Source: Luteitalea pratensis (lineage in GTDB: Bacteria; Acidobacteriota; Vicinamibacteria; Vicinamibacterales; Vicinamibacteraceae). Taken from it: a DNA stretch of 64,000 nt. How positions within the stretch are numbered: position 1 is the stretch's first letter; the number at the start of each line of letters is the position of its first letter. The position numbers and the translations under genes were made by a program. The notes beneath the pieces were generated by a model. The model saw nothing but the letters and a program-made list of their open reading frames with translations. It did no database searches and was not told the DNA's origin. The stretch is from the NCBI RefSeq assembly GCF_001618865.1, contig NZ_CP015136.1:6421001-6485000 (forward strand), read 5' to 3'. This document shows, one piece after another, positions 9,901-19,921 of the stretch.

Positions 9901-10099
9901 GCTGGTCGGTGAGGGTGATGGTGACGTCTGGGAGCCACGCGCCGCTCTGATCGCGCACCTCGACAAACAGGGTGGCCGCCATGGTCTGTGCCATCGCGGG
10001 CACCGCCGGCGGGGCCAGCAGCGAGGCAAGCAGGCAGAGGCACGCGCCCCACCGGGGGAGAGACGAGATTCGGGCATGCCGGCTGGCACCGCCGGTCAT
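6920..10099 (-). CDS. TonB-dependent receptor with carboxypeptidase-type N-terminal domain
   Basis: About 1,059 residues. A signal peptide (CLCLLASLLAPPAVPAMAQ) is followed by a carboxypeptidase-regulatory-like beta-sandwich (VEVRDQSGAWLPDVTITLTD), a TonB plug domain (VPVSERDVIQF, NNFLLDGVDNNDLFLN) and a large beta-barrel ending in aromatic FTF, as outer-membrane proteins do. This OmpA-like/Oar-type architecture is abundant in acidobacteria and is thought to import oligosaccharides or other large substrates, or to act in surface adhesion. The substrate cannot be deduced. The ATG at 10099 and a GTG at 10138 are both possible starts with no clear ribosome site; the ATG leaves a signal peptide of normal length. 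The stop codon lies inside the 76-bp repeat. Confidence 0.9.
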   Translation of the reverse strand: MTGGASRHARISSLPRWGACLCLLASLLAPPAVPAMAQTMAATLFVEVRDQSGAWLPDVTITLTDQQTALMREGTTSSSGLLVIPLLTAGTYTLQASRDGFKTEIVRDIAVQAGVRGTVAVVLVPGEVTEQVVVSADLTTLRAGSGAVGEVFEGETLVTVPVSERDVIQFTFQAPGVAPPAPGSRLSTQGNTGLNNSGSREAANNFLLDGVDNNDLFLNRLVVNPSLDAVKEVSMLQGTYDAEHGRSAGAQVNVVIKSGTRTLRGSAYEYFRDEAFDARPAFLPEGTDKPSLGKHQFGGTIGGPLGRFPSFYFFNVEAIQANEADTRLARVPTDAERAGDFSTFGRPIIDPFTQQPFPGNMIPASRMSAAGLNTADLYPRANTSGSGSANYVSSPEGRRDAIQFTIKTDHNGWQDKPFHVRYTFGREDRDLPFPARARNLPTFGTSVLDQGHNFAAGFNQAISSRVVNELRFGVNALKRDSLPTNAGTDAYAALGITGPSLPEVDQGYPTFVVSGYETLGDDPNLPVLRSTRTIHLADTLTAQFGRHHVKTGGEFRHYKSDGLNHLFARGQITFAGAISGAPFADLLLGYPSLSLLGTNDNPQKLRTWSINTFIQDDWRLSSRLTVNMGLRYEFNSPPVDADDRMRIFDQDTNQIVQVGTNGVPRSGIASDYNNVAPRIGFNYDLTGMGTTMLQGGYGLFYNVSTLIETSALYFNPPYFAIGLYFPSQLRLLTLENPFPGQAIGTQPTYNSLDQDMRTAYAHQFSLGVEHAFAKTTVDARYVGSFGHALVRKRNINQALPGPGPFPPRREMPQYGDILMVESGATSDYHALQVGAVRRSGSRLMFRASYTWSKSMDDQSAFLATDGNDNTPQDSRNLAAEWGLSDFDVRHRGVLSGSYVIPDMGSGALGRGWQVAGVVSVQSGRPFTPRVSFDNSNSGNTGGGTFAYDRPNEVTDTTPPAGARVVSYEGRSFVIAPQYTYGNAGRNALIGPGYAAVDAVLSRRLELGGSKNLELRLEGFNLLNRTNLQLPDSFVDRPTFGQSLSAFSRRQFQLAARFTF

Positions 10100-10198
10100 T
10101 GTGCGAGGAAGATGTTGGTCGGACACGGTCACGATCACAGGGATGCCGCCGGCACCCGGTCCGTCGCCCGGGTCACGCCGGCAATCCCACGGAAAACC

Positions 10199-10537
10199 CT
10201 AGCTGCCGGGAGCACGCTCGAGGAATGCGAACAGGTCCGAGATCTCCTGCATCGTCAACGTGTTCAGCAGCCCCTCGGGCATCGGCGACACCTTCGCCGC
10301 CGCGCGGGACTGGATGTCCTTGACGGCAAGCGTCACGGGCGGCGCGCCGACGGGCTGCACCACCACCTTGTCTGCGGTCTCCGACACTATCACGGCGGCG
10401 ACGACCTTCTTGCCGCGGGTGACGAACTCGACCGCCGTCCACTGATCCGAGATGCTCTCGGACGGCGTCAGGATGGTTATCGCGTTGCGCCGGAACGCTA
10501 TCACAACGCCCGCTGAAGCGACTCGGCCGATCGTCAC
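10199..10537 (-). pseudogene. Truncated C-terminal piece of a putative heme-binding (cytochrome-like) protein
   Basis: 112 codons from a GTG. The sequence resembles the C-terminal end of the planctomycete/acidobacterial 'putative heme-binding domain' family (TIGR02603-like): TPSESISDQW, VIVSETADKVVVQ, then SPMPEGLLNTLT and EISDLFAFLE. In full-length members this follows a CXXCH cytochrome c motif and an N-terminal propeller or membrane-dehydrogenase part. Here there is no CXXCH: an in-frame stop precedes the GTG by about ten codons, and the neighbouring gene ends 50 bases away. No convincing ribosome site precedes it. I read it as a 5'-deleted remnant. A small functional protein cannot be excluded. 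Confidence 0.6.
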
Positions 10538-10566
10538 CCATTCCGACGGCCAACGAGCGACCGTTC

Positions 10567-10587
10567 ACTCCCGACTCCCGACTCCCG
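10567..10587. repeat. 7-bp tandem array (actcccg)
   Basis: Three copies of actcccg, immediately after the stop of the beta-barrel-like gene (10589-10591). They mark the break point upstream of the truncated heme-binding gene piece. Confidence 0.75.
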
Positions 10588-10588
10588 A

Positions 10589-11362
10589 TCACGGCACGAT
10601 CCTGACCCCGAACACGATGCCCCAGGAATACGGCTTCTCACCATTGCGGCCAAAGCCCATGGTCGGCCGTACGTAAGCGCCCAGGTGCGTGAGCAGCATG
10701 TAGCCGACCTCGCCGCCAACATCACCGTAGGTGCGATCGTGCTCCAGGTCGAAGACCACCTGCGGCGTCGTCGCGATCCACGTCCGATCGGTGGCTCGCC
10801 ACACGACCATCACGCCGACGAGCGAGTCCTTGTACGCCGGGGCGAAGTCGTCGCCGCCGATGCCAAACCGATAGCCGAAGAACGGTGCGAGCAGCACCCG
10901 GGGTGAGATCTGCCTGACGTACTGCGCGTACGGCATCAGCGTGTGCGTGCCGCCGTAGCCGACGCTCTCCGCCGTGGCCGTGTTCCATGTCGTACGCAAC
11001 CCGGCGACCAGTCCGCTGCCCGTCGCCAGCCATGGCGTCCATTCCACGTCGGCGCCCACGTCGCCGAGGCCCGTTTCGGTCGTGCCCGTGAGATTCGAGA
11101 TGCCGATCGGCAACAGACCGGCGAGGCGCACGCGCCGATGGAACAGCGGCACCGCGTGCCGATACGTGGTGGAGTTCAAGAACAGCGTGTCGAGTTCGAC
11201 GTACGTGTTCGAGACGTCGATCTGCTGTTGCAGGTTGAGGGGATTGGTGCCGGTGCGGTCATCGGTCGGCGGTTGCTGCGGCGAGGCGCCGAACAGGCCC
11301 TGTGCGGCCGACGGCGTGGCGAGGCCAAGGATGAGCAGCACGATGGCGAAACGGCGGCGCAT
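10589..11362 (-). CDS. Exported outer-membrane beta-barrel-like protein, unknown
   Basis: 257 residues with a clear signal peptide (FAIVLLILGLATPSAAQG). The mature part is rich in alternating polar and aromatic strands (GLGDVGADVEWTP, LMPYAQYV, LLAPFFGYRFGIGGDDFAP, WGIVFGVRIVP), as in transporter-like porins. The phrase ETGLGDVG recalls the MetA-pathway/outer-membrane transporter family, but I cannot assign it with confidence. There is no terminal Phe. It lies downstream of nrdJ with a strong hairpin between, so it is probably expressed separately. Function unknown; probably an outer-membrane channel or assembly barrel. Confidence 0.6.
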   Translation of the reverse strand: MRRRFAIVLLILGLATPSAAQGLFGASPQQPPTDDRTGTNPLNLQQQIDVSNTYVELDTLFLNSTTYRHAVPLFHRRVRLAGLLPIGISNLTGTTETGLGDVGADVEWTPWLATGSGLVAGLRTTWNTATAESVGYGGTHTLMPYAQYVRQISPRVLLAPFFGYRFGIGGDDFAPAYKDSLVGVMVVWRATDRTWIATTPQVVFDLEHDRTYGDVGGEVGYMLLTHLGAYVRPTMGFGRNGEKPYSWGIVFGVRIVP

Positions 11363-11379
11363 CCGGGCATCAATAGCAC

Positions 11380-11406
11380 GGGCCGGGCGCTTTGTGCGCC
11401 CGGCCC
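11380..11406 (-). terminator. Strong GC hairpin after nrdJ
   Basis: GGGCCGGGCGC (380-390) and GCGCCCGGCCC (396-406) form a perfect 11-bp stem with a 5-base loop, 70 bases after the nrdJ stop and 17 bases before the next start. There is no T-run, so it is either an intrinsic terminator of the high-GC type or an mRNA-stabilising structure. Confidence 0.55.
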
Positions 11407-11476
11407 GCCGGGAGTCCGGTACGTGGTCAGAACGGAGGGGGTGGCCACGACCAGGTCCGCTGCCTCCAAACGGTAC

Positions 11477-14251
<2,775 letters not shown>

Positions 14252-14322
14252 TCCCTTCCTCCTCATGCCGGCACGAACCTTCCCCCGGGTCGGCGCACGG
14301 CGATGTCTATGTCAAACCCACT

Positions 14323-14483
14323 GGCCCTGAGTCACCGAGGGCTGCTCACATGAACGACGATACCGCGCCAGCCCGCATGACGGGGCGTGCCGCGTGCGGC
14401 ACGTCTTGGGGCGCAAACCATCGACCATGTGGGAGGCGTGATCCGTCCTGCGGCTAACCCTCAATCATGGTGACTCAGGGGCC
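14323..14483 (-). other. Leader of nrdJ with long-range stem (candidate structured RNA)
   Basis: GGCCCTGAGTCACC (14323-14336) and GGTGACTCAGGGGCC (14469-14483) are complementary apart from one extra G. They would close a 14-bp stem around 132 bases of the nrdJ leader. Inside is a perfect 7-bp hairpin GTGCCGC/GCGGCAC (387-402). The element lies between the candidate promoter (14543-14571) and the ribosome site (about 14258-14263). I see no canonical cobalamin-riboswitch B12 box. Alternatively the two halves could be paired operator sites built on TGAGTCA. Confidence 0.4.
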
Positions 14484-14542
14484 TGTCGCTCCGAGTGGCT
14501 GGGTGCTCTCGGGTAGGGCGGACTTCGGCGCTTCGGAGAGCC

Positions 14543-14571
14543 ACTATGCTCCCGTCACAGGGGGTTGTCAA
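14543..14571 (-). promoter_or_regulatory. Candidate sigma-70-type promoter of nrdJ
   Basis: On the minus strand TTGACA (14571-14566) is followed after exactly 17 bases by CATAGT (14548-14543). The -35 is perfect and the -10 has four of six consensus bases. Transcription would begin near 14536, giving a leader of about 285 bases before nrdJ. Confidence 0.5.
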
Positions 14572-14574
14572 CGG

Positions 14575-15025
14575 GAATTTACACCACATCTTGTGCGTCC
14601 TCTAGTGGTGCCACCCAATATACAGGCCAACGACCGAATACGCCGCAAGGTCTTCCACCATCGTCACTTACAGCCGTCGGATGGTCGCGGCAGGCCCACC
14701 GAGCGAACCGCCAGGCGGCCCCACATCCATGCCTATCACTGGCCGCAGCCCAACGTTCGATACGTCGTGAGGCGAGGGCGGGAGACCGGATGCGCCGGTC
14801 TCCCGCGGGGTGTTGCGGGTCTCAGGAGGATGGTGCTCCTTGCGGAGCGGGGTACCTCTTACCAGAGCAAGGCGGATGCCATCGCAGAATCAGCCGCGCG
14901 CGACCTGAATGCGAGCAATTGCCACCGCCGCACCCCGCCGGTTCCGGATGACCTTCGTGCCCGAGCACCCAACAAACGGGCACCTGTAGGCGACCACTAC
15001 ACCGCAGGAACTCGTCGCGAAACGG
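14575..15025. other. Intergenic region without a convincing gene
   Basis: About 450 bases between the nrdJ promoter and the heptamer array. It contains a strong 12-bp hairpin GCGGGAGACCGG / CCGGTCTCCCGC (14778-14789 / 14795-14806) and smaller palindromes such as GCTCC/GGAGC near 14834. Open frames here have shadow-like composition and no ribosome site. I found no tRNA, tmRNA, RNase P or SRP RNA signature by eye. Confidence 0.5.
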
Positions 15026-15031
15026 GAAACC

Positions 15032-15066
15032 GGGAGTCGGGAGTCAGGAGTCGGGAGTCGGGAGTC
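15032..15066. repeat. 7-bp tandem array (gggagtc)
   Basis: Five consecutive heptamers gggagtc (one is aggagtc), ending 24 bases from the stop codon of the lipoprotein gene. The unit is the reverse complement of a phase of the actcccg array at 10567-10587, so this family occurs in both orientations. Confidence 0.85.
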
Positions 15067-15089
15067 GCCGCTGCGTTGACGGGGCCTGG

Positions 15090-15713
15090 TCAGCGACTCA
15101 GGCCCTTCGCCAGTGTTTCGGCCTTGTCGGCCAGGTAGGACGCCAGCACGTAGTTGCGCTCGACGAGCGCCTGCAGCGCCTGCTCGACGAAGCGGCGGGC
15201 CGTCTCATGCTGCTGGCGGGCCTGCTGGCCGAGGGTCGTGGCGTTCACGCGGTCCAGCAACTGCGTCGCCCGGCCGAGGACGTCCTTGGTCCGTTTCTCG
15301 GCATTGCTCTCGTCGGCCGTCTGGGGCGTCCGTAGCAGCGGTCCCGGGGCCGGCGCGGCCTCCGGTGCGGCAGTTGCCGGCGCATCGGTCCCCGACTCCG
15401 CACGACCGGCCTCGGCCGGCTTCGGCGCTTCGGGACGGGCCGCTATCGACCTCGCGCGAGACGGACGCGTGGCGGGTGCCGGCCGCTCCACCGTCGTCGA
15501 TTCGACAGGGGCCACGGGCTCCGGCGGCGTCGAAATCACGCGTGCCGGTGGCGGCGGCACGTCGAGCGCCACGACAGCCGGAACGGCAACCGGCTTGGTC
15601 CGCGCGCACCCGGCGCCGGCCACCAGGCACACGACGGCGGAGGCGAGGGCTCGCCGGTAGCGGCGCCATGCGGTCAGGCTGGTGCGTCTCAACGTTCCCC
15701 CTCTCATCGTCAT
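15090..15713 (-). CDS. Lipoprotein with Pro/Ala linker and helical C-terminus
   Basis: 207 residues. A basic N-terminus and the hydrophobic run ASAVVCLVAGAGC end in a lipobox with Cys at about 36. A roughly 100-residue Pro/Ala/Glu-rich linker follows, long enough to cross periplasm or peptidoglycan. The C-terminal 70 residues (KRTKDVLGRATQLLDRVN...) form two or three helices with no recognised family. The start overlaps the histidine kinase stop by three bases, so translation is coupled and the lipoprotein is the last gene of the response regulator-kinase-lipoprotein operon. A role as periplasmic accessory to the kinase is an inference from this coupling. Confidence 0.7.
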   Translation of the reverse strand: MTMRGGTLRRTSLTAWRRYRRALASAVVCLVAGAGCARTKPVAVPAVVALDVPPPPARVISTPPEPVAPVESTTVERPAPATRPSRARSIAARPEAPKPAEAGRAESGTDAPATAAPEAAPAPGPLLRTPQTADESNAEKRTKDVLGRATQLLDRVNATTLGQQARQQHETARRFVEQALQALVERNYVLASYLADKAETLAKGLSR

Positions 15714-17545
15714 GCGCGGGGCAACCGCATCCGGAACGACGCGCCACGGCCCGGAGTGGACTCGACTTCGATCGTGCCGTCGTGCAACTGCACCGTGCGA
15801 TACACCATGGACAGCCCCAGGCCGCTGCCCTGCTCGCGGGTCGTGAAATACAGGTCGAAGATCCGGCTCAGGTGCTCGGGCTTGATGCCGATGCCACTGT
15901 CGACAACGTCGATCTGCACCTGCTGCTCTTCGACCGATCGCGCCCGCAGCGCGAGCGTGCCGCCCGATGGCATCGCGTCGATCGCATTGAGCGCGAGGTT
16001 GAGCAGGGCCTGCCGCACCATCGCGCGATCCACCTGGATGGCCACGCCGTGGTGCGCCTCAAGTTCGACGACGATACCCTGCTGTTCGGCCTGCGGCCGG
16101 ACGACGTCGACGATGTCCTGAAGCAGCGCCGCCACGGACACGGGCTGGAGCTGCAGCTCTTCGGGACGGCTGAACCGGAGGAAACCCTGCACGACCTGGT
16201 CGAGCCGGCGAATCTCCTCGCCGATGATCGACACGTGGCTCATCAGGCCCTCGGGTGGCGGCGGGTCGGCGCCACCGGCCCCTGCGCCTACCGGGACGAC
16301 GGCGCGACGGCCCAGCTTCTGCCGCAGCAACTCGAGGTGGATCGTCATCGCGTTCAGCGGATTCTTGACCTCGTGCGCGACGCCGGCCAGCAGCCGGTTG
16401 AGCGACGACAGTTTCCGCGAATAGCGCAGCATCGTCTGCAGCTGTGAAAGGGCGCCGACGTTGCGCGCCACGAGCATCACGCCGACGAATCCGCGCGCCT
16501 GGTCGGCGATGGGATGGGCCATCAACTGCTGCTGGCTGCCCGCCTCGCCGTCCTCGCCGGGGAGATCGGCAATCAGGGGTCCGCGCGACGCGCGCACCGA
16601 CAAGGCCTGCTCCACGAGCACACGACACGGGTGCGCTTCGGGCACGGCCGTGGCAAGGGCCACGCCTGGTTCCAGCGCCGGCAGCAGTGCCTTCATGGCG
16701 GCGTTGACGAACGCCACGTCACCAGTCGTGCCGACGATGGCGACCGCGTCCTCGAGCCGCTCGACGACCGACTCGGCCCGGCGGGCCTGCTCGACCAGCT
16801 GTGATCGGATCGTCGAGACAGATTGGCTGAGGGCGTTGAACGACGTGCCGAGATCCTTGAAGTCCTCGTCCGGCAGGTCGAGGTGCACATCTTCCTCGCC
16901 TTCGCGCAGACGGGCGATGCCGCTCTGCAACACATGGATGGGCCGCAGGAAACGCCGGGCCATCAACCACGACACGCCGGTGGCGAGGATGATCGCCGCG
17001 CCTGCAACGATGGCGATCGGCTTGAGGGCTGACTTGAGGCCTGCCCAGATCAGCACCGTCGAGACGCCGATGCGGATCGACCCGAAGCGCTCATCGCCGA
17101 GCAACAGCGGCTGTGTCACCTCGTAGCTGCGCTGCTCCCACACGCCGCGCAGCTGCGTGAACGGCCCGCCCTGCAACAGCTGCTCGAGCGAGGCCTGGGC
17201 GGGAACGACAGTGCCTTCGAGCGTGGGCGAGCTGTGGACGAGTGCCCGGTCGCGCACGTCGGTGATGGTGGCGTAGGTGACGTTCTCGGCAAAGCCGATC
17301 GCCGACAGCAGGATCGCCCGCAACCCGGGGTCGGCCTGCAGGTCTGCTGCCGCCGATTCGCGGCTGCGGACGAGCGTGAAGGCGCGTTGGTAGGTGGCGT
17401 TGGCCAGCATGCGTCCACGCAGTTCGCTCTCGGCCAGCAATGCCTGCGCCTGCGCCGTCAGGTACACCACGCTGAGCGCGATCACCGTCAATGCGACGAT
17501 GCACGTGACGCCGAGCGCCTGCCGGGTCTGGTAGCTCAGACGCAT
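15710..17545 (-). CDS. NtrB-type membrane sensor histidine kinase
   Basis: 611 residues. TM1 is at about 9-30, followed by a periplasmic sensor region of some 145 residues, TM2 at about 175-195, a HAMP region (RPIHVLQSGIARLREGE), a PAS-like domain (residues 260-365) and a HisKA/HATPase core. The H-box is AHEVKNPLNAM with the phospho-His at about 391. The ATPase N box is NLALNAIDAM, G1 is VDSGIGI and G2 is GSGLGLSM. It autophosphorylates and should pass phosphate to the adjacent sigma-54 response regulator, whose stop lies just upstream. The ATG at 17545 is taken, although a GTG three codons earlier is possible. The periplasmic signal is unknown. Confidence 0.92.
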   Translation of the reverse strand: MRLSYQTRQALGVTCIVALTVIALSVVYLTAQAQALLAESELRGRMLANATYQRAFTLVRSRESAAADLQADPGLRAILLSAIGFAENVTYATITDVRDRALVHSSPTLEGTVVPAQASLEQLLQGGPFTQLRGVWEQRSYEVTQPLLLGDERFGSIRIGVSTVLIWAGLKSALKPIAIVAGAAIILATGVSWLMARRFLRPIHVLQSGIARLREGEEDVHLDLPDEDFKDLGTSFNALSQSVSTIRSQLVEQARRAESVVERLEDAVAIVGTTGDVAFVNAAMKALLPALEPGVALATAVPEAHPCRVLVEQALSVRASRGPLIADLPGEDGEAGSQQQLMAHPIADQARGFVGVMLVARNVGALSQLQTMLRYSRKLSSLNRLLAGVAHEVKNPLNAMTIHLELLRQKLGRRAVVPVGAGAGGADPPPPEGLMSHVSIIGEEIRRLDQVVQGFLRFSRPEELQLQPVSVAALLQDIVDVVRPQAEQQGIVVELEAHHGVAIQVDRAMVRQALLNLALNAIDAMPSGGTLALRARSVEEQQVQIDVVDSGIGIKPEHLSRIFDLYFTTREQGSGLGLSMVYRTVQLHDGTIEVESTPGRGASFRMRLPRA

Positions 17546-17558
17546 GCGCCGCACGCGA

Positions 17559-18986
<1,428 letters not shown>

Positions 18987-19004
18987 ACGACAACCTTTCG
19001 AAGA

Positions 19005-19020
19005 TGCAGAGGTGGCGCCA
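19005..19020 (-). promoter_or_regulatory. Weak sigma-54-like site before the response regulator
   Basis: The reverse complement reads TGGCGCCACCTCTGCA: the invariant GG and GC dinucleotides are 10 bases apart, but the consensus TT of the -12 box is CT. The predicted start would lie only about 8 bases before the GTG, which leaves little room for a ribosome site. Confidence 0.25.
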
Positions 19021-19048
19021 GGGCGCGCTCCCACAGCGTAACATCTAC

Positions 19049-19831
19049 ATGGTGAGCGCTCCGGACGCCTTCGACACGCCACCTCAGCCTTTGGAGGCGC
19101 CGGCGCCAGACATGCCCCGCGTGTCGCGCGCCCTGTCGATTCTCGAAGTACTGTTGTGCTCGGGCTTCCCGACGCAGTTGCTGATCGGCGGGCTGCTGAT
19201 CGGCCTCGGCCTGCGCGTGACGTCCTCCGACGCCCTGCCCTTCCGCTTCATCGTCGCGGTCTCCCTGCTGGACACGCTGGCCATCGTGCTGCTGGTCGTG
19301 CTCTTCCTGCGGCTGCGCGGCGAAGATGCCTCGCGAGTGCTGCTCGGGGCCGGGTCGGTCTGGCGCGAGGTCCGGCGCGGTCTCGCCTACCTTCCTCTCG
19401 TGTTCGGGCTGGTGATTGCCCTGGGCAGCATCGTGCAGTCGTTGGCCCCGTGGATGCACAACGTGCCGGAGAACCCGCTGCAGGCGATGCTGACCTCGCC
19501 GTGGCGCGTCGGGATCTTCGCGCTGGTCGTCGTCCTCGCCGGCGGGGTGCGCGAGGAAGTGCAACGCGGCTTCATCCTGCACCGGTTCGACCGCGACCTG
19601 GGCGGCGCTCGCCTCGGCCTTGCGCTGTTCAGCATCGCCTTCGGCCTGGGCCATTTGACCCAGGGCCTGGACGCCGCGCTCATCACGGGCATGCTCGGCC
19701 TGCTCTGGGGCGTCATGTACCTCAGACGCCGCAGCGTCGTGGCGCCGGCGATCTCGCACTCGCTGTTCAACCTGATCGAGATCGCGCTGTATCAGTACGC
19801 CTCGAAGCACGGCCTGCTGCCACCAACCTAA
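19049..19831 (+). CDS. CPBP-family intramembrane metalloprotease
   Basis: 260 residues with about seven membrane segments. The family (CAAX protease and bacteriocin-processing, ABI) has three conserved motifs, all seen here: REEVQRGFILHRF with the EExxxR glutamates (about residues 168-180), FGLGHLTQG with the metal-binding His, and SHSLFNL near the C-terminus. The physiological substrate is unknown; relatives act in bacteriocin immunity or membrane-protein processing. The ATG at 19049 starts a 25-residue Pro-rich cytoplasmic tail before the first helix; an upstream in-frame ATG would put the start in the divergent promoter. It is convergent with the O-antigen-ligase-like gene. Confidence 0.88.
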   Translation: MVSAPDAFDTPPQPLEAPAPDMPRVSRALSILEVLLCSGFPTQLLIGGLLIGLGLRVTSSDALPFRFIVAVSLLDTLAIVLLVVLFLRLRGEDASRVLLGAGSVWREVRRGLAYLPLVFGLVIALGSIVQSLAPWMHNVPENPLQAMLTSPWRVGIFALVVVLAGGVREEVQRGFILHRFDRDLGGARLGLALFSIAFGLGHLTQGLDAALITGMLGLLWGVMYLRRRSVVAPAISHSLFNLIEIALYQYASKHGLLPPT

Positions 19832-19905
19832 CGCTTGATGCTTGAGGCTTGAGGCTTGGTACGCCCTCAACCCCCTTCACCCTTCGAGCGTCAGGCATCA
19901 AGCGT
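19831..19905. terminator. Inverted repeat between convergent genes, built from heptamers
   Basis: ACGCTTGATGC (831-841) and GCATCAAGCGT (895-905) are perfect complements, extendable to 15 bp with one U-G pair. The left arm runs into heptamers (gcttgag/gcttgat), and more heptamer-like sequence (aagcgtt, aggcgtt) follows to 19922. It lies between a stop at 19831 and a convergent stop at 19922, so it could work as a bidirectional terminator. Confidence 0.5.
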
Positions 19906-19921
19906 CATTAAGCGTTAGGCG

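Noticed and set aside
14467-15138. 223-codon open frame in the nrdJ upstream gap
   Set aside because: Its peptide is unstructured, it runs over the promoter, a hairpin and a heptamer array, and it overlaps the lipoprotein end.
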